Shown piece by piece: positions 15,663 through 33,814 of a stretch of 44,363 nucleotides of DNA; the first letter of the stretch is position 1, and every line of letters starts with the position of its first letter. The DNA is from Rubrivivax benzoatilyticus JA2 = ATCC BAA-35 (GTDB taxonomy: Bacteria > Pseudomonadota > Gammaproteobacteria > Burkholderiales > Burkholderiaceae_C). The notes beneath the pieces are model-generated. The model ran no database searches, was not told the origin of the DNA, and saw only the letters and a program-made list of their open reading frames with translations. Location of the stretch: NCBI RefSeq assembly GCF_000190375.1, contig NZ_AEWG01000042.1, forward strand, positions 1 to 44,363, in the 5' to 3' direction. The translations under genes and the position numbers were made by a program.

Positions 15663-16970
15663 ATGTCCCACGAGAAGTTCGACGCCATCGTCGTCGGCGC
15701 CGGCCCGTCCGGCAACGCGGCCGCGCTGACGATGGCCAAGGCCGGGCTGAAGGTGCTGCAGATCGAGCGCGGCGAGTACCCCGGCAGCAAGAACGTGCAG
15801 GGCGCGATCCTCTACGCCGACGCGCTGGAGAAGCTGGTCCCCGACTTCCGCGACGACGCGCCGCTGGAGCGCCACATCATCGAGCAGCGCATGTGGGTGC
15901 TCGACGACAACAGCTTCGTCGGCAGCCACTACCGCAGCGACGACTACAACAAGCCGCCCTACAACCGCTACACGATCATCCGCGCGCAGTTCGACAAGTG
16001 GTTCAGCTCCAAGGTGCGCGAAGCCGGCGCGCTGGTGATCTGCGAGACCACCGTCGAGGAACTGCTGATGGACGGCGAGCGCTGCGTCGGCGTGCGCTGC
16101 GACCGCATCGGCGGCGAGGTCTTCGCCGACGTCGTCGTGCTCGCCGACGGCGTCAACTCGGTGCTGGCGCGCAAGGCCGGGCTGCACGGCGAGATCCAGG
16201 CCAAGAACGTCGCGCTGGCGGTCAAGGAGATCCTCTTCATGCCCGAGGAGGTGATCCAGCAGCGCTTCAACGTCAAGGAGGAGGAAGGCGTCGTCATCGA
16301 GATGGTCGGCAGCGTCACCGAAGGCATGGTCGGCACCGGCTTCCTCTACACGAACAAGGACTCGCTGACGATCGGCGTCGGCTGCCTGCTGTCGGACTTC
16401 AAGGCCAACGAGAAGCGCACCTCGCCGTACGCGCTGCTGGAGAAGCTGAAGAAGCACCCGAGCATCGCGCCGATGCTCGAAGGCGGCGAGATGAAGGAAT
16501 ACGCCGCGCACCTGATCCCCGAAGGCGGGCTGCGCGCCGTGCCGCAGCTCTACGGCCACGGCTGGCTCATCGTCGGCGACTCGGCCGGCTTCGTGAACGC
16601 CGTGCACCGCGAGGGCTCCAACCTGGCGATGACCAGCGGCCGCCTCGCCGGCGAGACCGTCGCCGCGGCCAAGGCCGCCGGCAAGGCGATGACGGCGCAG
16701 ACGCTGGCGGCCTACAAAGCGGCGCTGGACGCCAGCTTCGTGATGAAGGACCTGAAGAAGTACAAGCACCTGCCCGAGGTGCTGGAGCGCAGCCCGCACT
16801 TCTTCGACACCTACCCCGCGCTGGTCAACCGCGCCGCCAAGACCTACTTCACGGTCGACGGCGTCGACAAGACGACCAAGCAGCGCGAGATCCTGGGCAG
16901 CTTCAAGGCCGCCCGCCGCGTCACCGGGCTGGTCGGCGACGCGTTCAAGCTGTGGAGGGCGATGCGATGA
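15663..16970 (+). CDS. fixC: Flavoprotein-quinone oxidoreductase FixC
   Basis: FixC (435 aa) is related to ETF-quinone oxidoreductase and passes electrons from FixAB to the membrane quinone pool. The N-terminal FAD-binding fold shows [17 protein letters not shown] at residues 11-27 and an acidic end (IERGEYPG). The second FAD motif is [19 protein letters not shown] near residue 300, followed by [15 protein letters not shown]. Quinone-binding and membrane-surface helices lie in the middle. The ATG at 15663 follows AAGGAG; the longer open frame reaches back into fixB and is not coding. The stop overlaps the fixX start (ATGA). Confidence 0.95.
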   Translation: MSHEKFDAIVVGAGPSGNAAALTMAKAGLKVLQIERGEYPGSKNVQGAILYADALEKLVPDFRDDAPLERHIIEQRMWVLDDNSFVGSHYRSDDYNKPPYNRYTIIRAQFDKWFSSKVREAGALVICETTVEELLMDGERCVGVRCDRIGGEVFADVVVLADGVNSVLARKAGLHGEIQAKNVALAVKEILFMPEEVIQQRFNVKEEEGVVIEMVGSVTEGMVGTGFLYTNKDSLTIGVGCLLSDFKANEKRTSPYALLEKLKKHPSIAPMLEGGEMKEYAAHLIPEGGLRAVPQLYGHGWLIVGDSAGFVNAVHREGSNLAMTSGRLAGETVAAAKAAGKAMTAQTLAAYKAALDASFVMKDLKKYKHLPEVLERSPHFFDTYPALVNRAAKTYFTVDGVDKTTKQREILGSFKAARRVTGLVGDAFKLWRAMR

Positions 16971-17266
16971 GCACGACGGTCGTCAACGTCGAGGAGAAGC
17001 TGTTCCAGAACCGGTACAAGGTCGACCACGGCCGGCCGCACATCCGGATCCGGAAGCCCGAGGTCTGCGCCAACAGCTGCCAGTCGCAGGCCTGCACCTA
17101 CGTCTGCCCGGCCAGCTGCTACAAGGCCGAAGGCAACGGCACGGTGACGCTGATCACCGACGGCTGCCTGGAATGCGGCAGCTGCCGCGTGATCTGCACC
17201 GAGCACGCCAACGTCGAGTGGGACTGGCCGCGCGGCGGCTACGGCATCCTTTTCAAATTCGGCTAG
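16967..17266 (+). CDS. fixX: Ferredoxin-like protein FixX
   Basis: FixX (99 aa) carries the Fe-S cluster partner of FixC. A complete [4Fe-4S] motif is seen at C67, C70, C73 and C77 ([11 protein letters not shown]). A degenerate first motif has C34, C38, C43, C47 and C51 in an irregular spacing, as in other FixX proteins. The C-terminus YGILFKFG is a family mark. It overlaps fixC by four bases. A ferritin-like gene starts seven bases beyond its stop. Confidence 0.95.
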   Translation: MSTTVVNVEEKLFQNRYKVDHGRPHIRIRKPEVCANSCQSQACTYVCPASCYKAEGNGTVTLITDGCLECGSCRVICTEHANVEWDWPRGGYGILFKFG

Positions 17267-17273
17267 AGCGGCG

Positions 17274-17729
17274 ATGAACGACGTCGAGAAATTCCTCGCC
17301 CACGCCGTCGCGCTGGAGCGCGACGCGGCCCGGCGCTACGAAGACCTGGCGGCTTCGATGGCCACCGACGGCAACGCCGAGCTGCGCGCCTTCTTCGCCC
17401 GCATGGCGCACTTCTCGCGCCTGCACCTGGCCGAGGCCCAGGCACGCGCCGGCTGGCGCACGCTGCCCGAGTTGTCGGCCGACGAGTTCGAGTGGCCCGA
17501 CGGCATCCCGCCAGAAACCGCCGAATGGGCCGGCGTCGACCCGATGATGGCCCCCACCGACGCGCTGGCGCTGGCGCTGGACAGCGAGCGCCGCGGCCAC
17601 GCCTTCTACGCCGCGATCGCGGCGATCAGCCCCGACGCCGAGGTGCGTGCGCTCGCCGGCGAGTTCGCCGCCGAGGAAGCGCAGCACGTCGCCGAGCTCG
17701 AGAAGCTCGCCGCCGCCGCGGCCCGCTGA
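17274..17729 (+). CDS. Ferritin-like (rubrerythrin-type) diiron protein in the nif operon
   Basis: A protein of 151 aa with two helix pairs in the rubrerythrin/ferritin-like pattern. Pair one holds ALERDAARRYEDLA (Glu ligand candidates E15 and E23) and a His-rich helix around H47-H51. Pair two holds ALDSERRGHAFYAAIA and an EEAQHVAELE helix with the E-x2-H motif. Helix 2 lacks a clean E-x2-H, so the diiron site may be asymmetric. There is no rubredoxin domain. It follows fixX by seven bases and precedes nifA by 210, so it is probably the last gene of the nifV-fix operon. A role in oxygen or peroxide detoxification, or iron storage for nitrogenase, is inference. Confidence 0.82.
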   Translation: MNDVEKFLAHAVALERDAARRYEDLAASMATDGNAELRAFFARMAHFSRLHLAEAQARAGWRTLPELSADEFEWPDGIPPETAEWAGVDPMMAPTDALALALDSERRGHAFYAAIAAISPDAEVRALAGEFAAEEAQHVAELEKLAAAAAR

Positions 17730-17808
17730 CCCGCCCCCCGCGCTCTGCAGGCAGGCCCTTTGCGCTGCCTCAAGCCGCCGTCGGCCTCCCTCGACTGTCG
17801 GCGCGATT

Positions 17809-17824
17809 CGGCGTGCTTCTTGCA
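17809..17824 (+). promoter_or_regulatory. Possible sigma-54 promoter upstream of nifA
   Basis: CGGCGT, five bases, TTGCA: the -12 element is perfect and the GG-to-GC distance is 10 bases, but the -24 element lacks the usual TGGCAC form. It lies 115 bases before the nifA start in a 210-base gap that is otherwise without clear signals. If real, nifA would be autoactivated; otherwise nifA could be read through from the fix operon. Confidence 0.3.
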
Positions 17825-17939
17825 CTGACACCATAGACCGGCGGCGGCAAGGCGGGCGATGCCCGCCAACGATGCGCCGGGCGCCCCGAGGTGGCCCGCC
17901 GCACCGTCTCGCCCGCCGGTCAGACGCAGGAGGTGCGTG

Positions 17940-19721
<1,782 letters not shown>

Positions 19722-19739
19722 GCCGCACCGCCGCGCCCG

Positions 19740-19775
19740 GGCCGGCGGCCGGTGCCGCGCCGCGGGCCGCCGGCC
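19740..19775 (+). terminator. Possible terminator hairpin after nifA
   Basis: GGCCGGCGGCC at 19740-19750 pairs perfectly with GGCCGCCGGCC at 19765-19775 around a 14-base loop, starting 18 bases after the nifA stop. No T-run follows, so it would be an atypical intrinsic terminator or only a stabilising structure. Confidence 0.4.
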
Positions 19776-19803
19776 ACGGCATAGGGAGATGCCCGGCCGG
19801 CTC

Positions 19804-19831
19804 TTGAAGCCCGGGAACCGACCCCTATAAT
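19804..19831 (+). promoter_or_regulatory. Sigma-70 promoter of groESL
   Basis: TTGAAG at 19804-19809 and a perfect TATAAT at 19826-19831 are separated by 16 bases. Transcription would begin near 19838, exactly at the CIRCE operator, leaving a ~125-base leader before groES. Confidence 0.75.
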
Positions 19832-19838
19832 CCGTTTG

Positions 19839-19865
19839 CTAGCACTCGCCACGGGTGAGTGCTAA
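19839..19865. promoter_or_regulatory. CIRCE operator (HrcA binding site)
   Basis: The inverted repeat CTAGCACTC - nine bases - GAGTGCTAA matches the CIRCE consensus at every position but the first. It begins just downstream of the TATAAT box, so binding of the HrcA repressor would block groESL transcription until heat shock. Confidence 0.93.
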
Positions 19866-19963
19866 CGACCGAGGCAGATTCGCTGCCCCCCGGTTGCCGC
19901 ATGTCAGCGAGCGCTGCCTGCGCGGCGCTCCAGTGCCATAACGTGACTCCCAAGGAGATGTGA

Positions 19964-20254
19964 ATGAAGCTTCGTCCGCTGCACGATCGCGTGATCGTCA
20001 AGCGTCTCGAGAACGAGACCAAGACCGCCTCCGGCATCGTCATCCCCGACAACGCGGCCGAGAAGCCCGATCAGGGTGAAGTCCTGGCGGTCGGCCCGGG
20101 CAAGCGCAACGACAAGGGCGACTTCGTCGCGCTGAACATCAAGGTCGGCGACCGCGTGCTGTTCGGCAAGTACAGCGGCCAGACCGTCAAGGTCGACGGC
20201 GACGAGCTGCTGGTGATGCGCGAAGAAGACCTCTTCGCCGTCGTCGAGAAGTAA
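19964..20254 (+). CDS. groES: Co-chaperonin GroES
   Basis: GroES (96 aa) is the heptameric lid of the GroEL folding chamber. The sequence shows [15 protein letters not shown] at the start, the mobile-loop region [20 protein letters not shown], the roof-forming segment and the C-terminal [20 protein letters not shown]. The ribosome site AAGGAG lies eight bases upstream. It is followed by groEL after 32 bases and both are controlled by the CIRCE promoter region. Confidence 0.98.
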   Translation: MKLRPLHDRVIVKRLENETKTASGIVIPDNAAEKPDQGEVLAVGPGKRNDKGDFVALNIKVGDRVLFGKYSGQTVKVDGDELLVMREEDLFAVVEK

Positions 20255-20283
20255 TCCCCTCCCCCCAGATTTCGAAGAGGTAG

Positions 20284-21933
<1,650 letters not shown>

Positions 21934-21960
21934 GTCCGGCCCGGCACGCCTGCCGAGCGA

Positions 21961-21991
21961 AAACCCGCCTCCGCCGGAGGCGGGTTTTTTC
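21961..21991 (+). terminator. Intrinsic terminator after groEL
   Basis: A 13-base-pair stem with a three-base loop (AAAACCCGCCTCC - GCC - GGAGGCGGGTTTT) continues into TTTTTT then CGTTTT. It ends the groESL transcript. Confidence 0.93.
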
Positions 21992-22060
21992 GTTTTGAAC
22001 CGCATCCCGGGCGCTTTACCGGCCTTCCGCCGGCGCTGCGGCGTCCGATAATCAGTGCTG

Positions 22061-23662
22061 ATGTCCTCCGCCACGACCGTTTCGGCAGCGCTGCGGCAGT
22101 TCGTCGACGACGAACTTCTGCGCATGCCCATGCTCGTCGATCAGCTGGTCGACGGCACGGTCGACCGCATGCGCCAGAGCCTGCCGACGCTGGCGCCGCA
22201 GCCGCGCGCCTCGGCGGCCGACGTGCTGCATGCGCTCGGCACGCAGCGCGAGCTGATCAGCGACTACTACGTGCGCTCGCTGCGGCGCCAGATCGCCGAA
22301 CGCGGGCCGGGTGCCCAGGGCGGCGGCCTGCCGACGACGCTGTCGCTGGTCGACGAGGACTCGGTGGCGATCGACGTCGAGATCTCGCACGTCATCGAGC
22401 TGATCCGCAGCACCGCCGAGTACGAGCTGCGCGAGCTGCAGACCTTCACCGCGGCGCTGGTCGGCGACATGGACCTGGCGCACGACCACAACCCCTTCGG
22501 CCCGGCCCAGCACGCGCGTGCGCTGTGGGCCGCCGCGCAGGCGCTGCCGCTGTCGCGCGGCCACCATCTGCTGTTCACGCGCAACGCCGCACCGGCGCTG
22601 GCGAGCGCGCTGCGGCGCGCCTATGCGGCCTCGTCGTCGCGCCTGGAAAGCCAGGGCGTCACGCCGGCGGCCTACCGCACGATGATCCTGCCGTCGGGCG
22701 CGCGGCGCACGCGCGGCCCGGAGATCAGCCACGGAGCCGGCCTCGACCTCGTCCGTTCGGCGATCGCCCCGGCCAGCGAACTCGGTTTCAGCCTGGAAGG
22801 CAACGACTTCCCGACGCTGGCGATCGAACCCGCCGTGACGCCGACACGTGCCGACGCCGGCGCCTCACCGGCCGACCACCGTGCGGTCGAGCTGCTGACC
22901 GGCCTGTTCGACGCGATGCTGTCCGACCGCCGGCTGTCGCAGGACATCGCGCTGATGCTCTCGCGGCTGCAGTCGGTGGCCACGCGGCTGGTGCTGCGTG
23001 AACCGCGCACGCTGGAAGACGAGACGCACGCGCTGTGGCGCTTCGTCGACGGCCTGGCTTTCCTCGGCGACGTGCTCCCGCCCCAGGGCGACCCCGAGCG
23101 CACGCAGACCCTGCGTTTCGCCCAGGGCCTGGTCGAGCACCTGGCCGCCGACCCGGCGCCGCAGGCGCCGCTGTTCGAGTGGGCGAGCGAGCGCCTGCAG
23201 CATCAGGCGCAGCACCGCTTCGCGCACCGCTGCACCGAGGCTGCGGCGCAGATCGCCGAGCTGCAGCGGCTGGAGGAGCGGCTGTGCTCGTCGATGGCGC
23301 CGCCGTCGACGCTGGGCGGCACCCTGGACATCGCCCAGCTCGATACCGTGCCCGCCGAGCTGATGCCGGCCGACGGCCCCGGCGAGCCGCAGGACGCGCA
23401 AGCCTGGCTGCTGGCGCGCCGCCCAGGCGAGTGGCTCAACATCTTTCTGCAGGGGCGCTGGGTCAAGGCCCAGATCCTGTGGCCCGGCGAACTGGGCGAG
23501 CTCTGGCTGCTCGGCGACGCCGGCAGCAGCGAGACCTGGGCCGTGCGCCGGCGCGCGATGCAGACGCTGCATGCCGAGCGCCTGCTCGGCACGCTGAAGC
23601 CGCGATCACTGGTGCGCTCGGCCGCCAAGCGCGTGATGCGCCGGACGATCAACCTCGGCTAG
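22061..23662 (+). CDS. DUF1631 family protein
   Basis: A soluble protein of 533 aa resembling the DUF1631 family, which has no firm biochemical role. The start region TTVSAALRQFVDDELLRMPM, the SLVDEDSVAIDVEISHVIEL block near residue 105 and a C-terminal region with WVKAQILWPGELGELWLL fit that family. It is helical, without signal peptide, membrane helices or catalytic motifs I can identify. The ATG at 22061 is chosen over GTG at 22055; neither has a strong ribosome site. Its stop TAG shares the palindrome CTAG with the stop of the convergent engB gene. Confidence 0.75.
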   Translation: MSSATTVSAALRQFVDDELLRMPMLVDQLVDGTVDRMRQSLPTLAPQPRASAADVLHALGTQRELISDYYVRSLRRQIAERGPGAQGGGLPTTLSLVDEDSVAIDVEISHVIELIRSTAEYELRELQTFTAALVGDMDLAHDHNPFGPAQHARALWAAAQALPLSRGHHLLFTRNAAPALASALRRAYAASSSRLESQGVTPAAYRTMILPSGARRTRGPEISHGAGLDLVRSAIAPASELGFSLEGNDFPTLAIEPAVTPTRADAGASPADHRAVELLTGLFDAMLSDRRLSQDIALMLSRLQSVATRLVLREPRTLEDETHALWRFVDGLAFLGDVLPPQGDPERTQTLRFAQGLVEHLAADPAPQAPLFEWASERLQHQAQHRFAHRCTEAAAQIAELQRLEERLCSSMAPPSTLGGTLDIAQLDTVPAELMPADGPGEPQDAQAWLLARRPGEWLNIFLQGRWVKAQILWPGELGELWLLGDAGSSETWAVRRRAMQTLHAERLLGTLKPRSLVRSAAKRVMRRTINLG

Positions 23663-24339
23663 GCCGCAGGCGCGATCCAGCCGCGCAGCGTCGTCGCGAC
23701 ATCGCCCAGGCCGCGACGCGACAGCGCCGAGAACTGCGCGACGCCGATCTCGGCGCTCTCGGTGGCGATCTCGGCCAGCACCTGCTGCGCCCCGGCGAGC
23801 GCGGCGTCGGCCTCGCGCCGGTTCAGCTTGTCGCACTTGGTCAGCACCGCCAGCAGCCGCACCTCGCCGTTGGCCACCCGCGGCGCGATCAGCGCCAGCA
23901 GCCGGCGGTCGAGGTCGGTGAAGCCCAGCCGCGAGTCGATCATCAGCACCACGCCGTGCAGCGCACGCCGCAGTTCGAGGTACTGCGCCATCACCTCCTG
24001 CCAACGCAGCTTGGCGCTGCGCTCGACGGCGGCGTAGCCGTAGCCGGGCAGGTCGGCGAACAAGGCATCCGGCGCGTCCTTCGGCCCGACCTCGAAGAGG
24101 TTGATGTGCTGCGTGCGCCCCGGCGTTCGCGACGCGAAGGCCAGGCGCCGTTGCTGCGCGAGCGTGTTGATCGCCGTGGACTTGCCGGCATTGCTGCGTC
24201 CGACGAAGGCGATCTCCGGCAGTTCGCCCTGCGGCAACTGGTCCAGGCGGCTCGCCGTCGTGAGGAATCGCGCCGTGTGCGCCCAGGCCAAAGCCGACTT
24301 TTCGGCATCGCTGGGCACATCTCGAAAGGTAGACGTCAT
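23659..24339 (-). CDS. engB: Ribosome biogenesis GTP-binding protein EngB (YsxC/YihA)
   Basis: An essential GTPase (226 aa) involved in assembly of the large ribosomal subunit. Motifs in order: G1 GRSNAGKST near residue 46, G2 region with T in GRTQHINLF, G3 DLPGYGYA, G4 TKCDKLNR and G5 near QFSALSRRG. The G1 and G3 forms are those of EngB rather than Era or Der. The ATG at 24339 is the nearest start; an upstream in-frame extension has no family similarity. No strong ribosome site is visible, and a TACAAT -10 box sits right before the start, so the leader may be very short. It is convergent with the DUF1631 gene and divergent from cytochrome c4. Confidence 0.95.
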   Translation of the reverse strand: MTSTFRDVPSDAEKSALAWAHTARFLTTASRLDQLPQGELPEIAFVGRSNAGKSTAINTLAQQRRLAFASRTPGRTQHINLFEVGPKDAPDALFADLPGYGYAAVERSAKLRWQEVMAQYLELRRALHGVVLMIDSRLGFTDLDRRLLALIAPRVANGEVRLLAVLTKCDKLNRREADAALAGAQQVLAEIATESAEIGVAQFSALSRRGLGDVATTLRGWIAPAA

Positions 24340-24344
24340 GGGGC

Positions 24345-24354
24345 ATTGTAAAAT
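24345..24354. promoter_or_regulatory. Overlapping divergent -10 boxes between engB and cytochrome c4
   Basis: TACAAT on the minus strand (24345-24350) and TAAAAT on the plus strand (24349-24354) overlap by two bases in a 61-base divergent gap. Matching -35 boxes are weak. The plus box would give a ~40-base leader for the cytochrome gene; the minus box would give almost no leader for engB. Confidence 0.35.
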
Positions 24355-24400
24355 CCTGCGGTTTGACACCCGAACACCTGCCGACCGAGGCCCCCGCCGC

Positions 24401-25012
24401 ATGAAGTTCGCCGTCGCCCTGACCATCGCCGCGCTCGCTGCCGGCACCGCCTTCGCCCAGGAAGCGAAGCCCGCCAAGCCGGATCTCGCCAAGGGCCAGA
24501 TCACGGCGGCCACCTGCATGGCCTGCCACTCGGCAGACGGCACGCGCGGGATCCCGATCTACCCGATCCTGCAGGGCCAGCACCAGGCCTACATCGTCAA
24601 GCAGCTCACCGAGTTCAAGGCCGGCAAGCGCATGAACCCGATCATGATGGGCATGGCCGCGCCGCTGAGCCCGGAAGACATGGTCAACGTCGCCGCGTTC
24701 TTCGCCTCGAAGCCGCCGGTCAAGGGTGAAGCGACCTCCAAGGAGACGATCGCCCTGGGTCAGGCCATCTTCCGCGGCGGCATCGCCTCGAAGAAGGTCC
24801 CGGCCTGCTCGGGCTGCCACAGCCCGAACGGCGCCGGCATCCCGGCGCAGTACCCGCGCCTGGGCGGCCAGCACGTCGAGTACACGACGGCGCAGCTCAA
24901 CACCTTCCGTTCCGGCGAACGCAACAACAGCGCCCAGATGACGGCCATCGCCGCCAAGCTGAGCGACGCCGAGATCAAGGCCGTGGCCGACTACATCGCC
25001 GGCCTGCACTGA
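24401..25012 (+). CDS. Diheme cytochrome c4
   Basis: A periplasmic electron carrier (203 aa) that typically feeds terminal oxidases. A Sec signal peptide of ~19 residues ends AFA-QE. Two class I c domains are present, each with a heme motif: C39-x2-C42-H43 (CMACH) and C136-x2-C139-H140 (CSGCH). Axial Met candidates lie in MNPIMMGMA and NSAQMTAIA. Two homologous halves of this size define the c4 family. The ATG at 24401 gives a proper signal peptide; longer open frames run back through engB. A terminator follows 21 bases after the stop. Confidence 0.93.
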   Translation: MKFAVALTIAALAAGTAFAQEAKPAKPDLAKGQITAATCMACHSADGTRGIPIYPILQGQHQAYIVKQLTEFKAGKRMNPIMMGMAAPLSPEDMVNVAAFFASKPPVKGEATSKETIALGQAIFRGGIASKKVPACSGCHSPNGAGIPAQYPRLGGQHVEYTTAQLNTFRSGERNNSAQMTAIAAKLSDAEIKAVADYIAGLH

Positions 25013-25033
25013 CCGCACGCAGCACCCATCACG

Positions 25034-25065
25034 ACGGGCCGGCCATTCGCCGGCCCGTTTTGTTT
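25034..25065 (+). terminator. Intrinsic terminator after cytochrome c4
   Basis: ACGGGCCGGC pairs with GCCGGCCCGT around a five-base loop (CATTC) and runs into TTTTGTTTG. This is a standard Rho-independent terminator. Confidence 0.9.
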
Positions 25066-25167
25066 GGTGTGCGCCATGCCCCACGGCAGACCCGTGATCT
25101 GCGGGCACGGCCGACGCGCCGAAGCGCTTTGCGCTACCTTGCGCCGTCGTCTTTCCCCGAGTTCCCG

Positions 25168-26139
<972 letters not shown>

Positions 26140-26141
26140 GC

Positions 26142-26764
26142 GTGTCCGCGCCGAACCAGCTGCTGGCCTCGCCGGCAGCCAAGCCGATCGTCTTCGTGCT
26201 CGCGCTGCTGCCGGCGGCGTGGCTGGTCTGGGGCGCCGTCGCGAACACGCTGGGCGCCAACCCGGCCGAGGCGCTGATCCGCGCCACAGGCGACTGGACA
26301 CTGCGTTTCCTGTGCCTGACGCTGGCCGTGACGCCGCTGCGCCAGGCCACCGGCTGGCACGCGCTGGCGCGGCTGCGGCGTTTGCTGGGGCTCTTCACCT
26401 TCTTCTACGGCGTCGTGCACTTCCTGTGCTTCGCCTGGCTGGACATGGGCCTCGACGTCGGCGCCATCGTGCAGGACATCGCCAAACGCCCGTTCATCCT
26501 CGTCGGCACGGCGGCGCTGCTGACGATGCTGCCACTGGCCGCGACCTCGTTCAATGCGGCGATCAAGGCGCTGGGCGGGCGGCGCTGGCAGTTGCTGCAC
26601 CGCGCCGTCTACGCGACCGCCGGGCTGGCGTTGCTGCACTTCTTCTGGATGCGCTCGGGCAAACACGATTACGCCGAGGTCGCGGTTTATGCCGCGATCC
26701 TCGGCGTGCTGCTCGGCTGGCGTGTCTGGCGCCGGCTGCGGCCGGCGCCGCGCCCGGCGCTGCC

Positions 26765-26768
<4 letters not shown>
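26142..26768 (+). CDS. msrQ: Heme-binding membrane subunit MsrQ (YedZ)
   Basis: The inner-membrane b-type heme protein (208 aa) that passes quinone electrons to MsrP. About six hydrophobic segments are visible ([93 protein letters not shown]). Heme-ligand His candidates sit in VVHFLCF, LLHRAVY and LLHFFWM. The start is GTG, two bases after msrP, so the pair is coupled. The TAG stop overlaps the stop of the convergent uvrA gene (TTAG). Confidence 0.95.
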
Positions 26769-32515
<5,747 letters not shown>

Positions 32516-32694
32516 CTTGGAGGGCTCGGCGGAAAGGCGAACCGGTCATTCTAGGAGTCGACCGCGACGCCTGCCGGACACCCCCGCCTTGCACGAGAGC
32601 GCGCCGGGTGTGAACTGTTGGGGCCGCGGCGCCCCCCTAGAACGAAGACGCTTCGCTATCCTCGACGGCTTCGCAACCTCCAGCGCCGTCCGTC

Positions 32695-33807
32695 ATGCGT
32701 GAACTCCGGCGACTCGCCGCCGTCCTCTGCCTCGGCATCGTGACGAGCACCGCCGCCATGGCGCAGATCGTGGTGGGGCAGACGACCGGCCTCACCGGCC
32801 CGGCCGCCGCCGGCTCGAACGAGAACATGGTCGGCGCCCGGCTCTGGTTCGACCGCGTCAACGCCACCGGCGGCATCGGCGGCAAGCGCATCGAGCTGGT
32901 CACGCTGGACGACCGCTTCGAGCCCGCCCGCGCGGCCGAGAACGCGCTGCGGCTGATCATGGTGCGCCAGGTGATGGCGCTGTTCATGACCCGCGGCACG
33001 CCGCACACCGAGGCGCTGCGCCACATGCTGGCGCAGTACGAGGTGCCGCTGGTCGCGCCGTCGACCGGCGCGATGCTGCTGCACAAGCCGGTGGACCCGT
33101 GGATCTTCAACGTGCGCGCGCCCTATCAGCGCGAGGCCGAGAAGCTGGTGCAGCACCTGGCGACGATCGGCATGCGCCGCATCGGCCTCGTGCACGTCGC
33201 CGACTCGTTCGGCGAGGACGGCGCCGCCGGCGCGCTGCGCGGCTTCGAGAACACGAAGATCAAGCCGCTGTTCGTCGAGAGCTACGACCGCGCCAAGCCG
33301 GTGTTCACCTCGGTCGTGCAGAAGGCCAAGGCGGGCGACGCGCAGGCGGTGGTCTTCATCGGCACCGCCGACGCCGTCGTCGAGGGCACCCAGGCGCTGC
33401 GCGCCGCCGGCTCGCTGGCGCAGATCGGCACGCTGTCGAACAACGCCTCCAGCGGCTTCATCAAGGCGCTGGGCGAACACGCCAACGGCACGATCGTGAC
33501 CCAGGTCTTCCCCAGCGAGCGGGCGCTGTCGACGACGCTGGTGCGCGAGGCCAGCGAGCTGGCGCGCGCCGCCGGCATCGCCGAGCTGACGCCGGCGATG
33601 ATCGAGGGCTTCGCCGGCGCCAAGGTGCTGGTCGAGGGCCTGCGCCGCGCCGGGCCGAACCCGACGCGCCAGACGCTGCGCCAGGCCCTGGAGGGCCTGC
33701 GCAACGTCGATCTCGGCGGCCTGGAGCTGAGCTACGGCCCGAACGACCACTCGGGGCTGAACTTCACCGAGCTGTCGATCATCAGCGGCGGCTACTACCG
33801 CCGCTGA
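32695..33807 (+). CDS. ABC transporter substrate-binding protein, branched-chain amino acid type
   Basis: A periplasmic type I binding protein (370 aa) of the LivJ/LivK-like family. A Sec signal peptide of 23 residues ends AAMA-Q. The mature start IVVGQTTGLTGPAAAGSNE and the internal WFDRVNATGGIGGKRIELV are typical; the hinge region and GLRRAGPNPTRQTLRQALE near the end also fit. The ligand cannot be told from sequence. No permease or ATPase gene is adjacent, so it is an orphan receptor or works with a distant transporter. Members of this subgroup are numerous in Burkholderiales. The next gene is convergent, only seven bases away. Confidence 0.88.
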   Translation: MRELRRLAAVLCLGIVTSTAAMAQIVVGQTTGLTGPAAAGSNENMVGARLWFDRVNATGGIGGKRIELVTLDDRFEPARAAENALRLIMVRQVMALFMTRGTPHTEALRHMLAQYEVPLVAPSTGAMLLHKPVDPWIFNVRAPYQREAEKLVQHLATIGMRRIGLVHVADSFGEDGAAGALRGFENTKIKPLFVESYDRAKPVFTSVVQKAKAGDAQAVVFIGTADAVVEGTQALRAAGSLAQIGTLSNNASSGFIKALGEHANGTIVTQVFPSERALSTTLVREASELARAAGIAELTPAMIEGFAGAKVLVEGLRRAGPNPTRQTLRQALEGLRNVDLGGLELSYGPNDHSGLNFTELSIISGGYYRR

Positions 33808-33814
33808 GGCCGGT

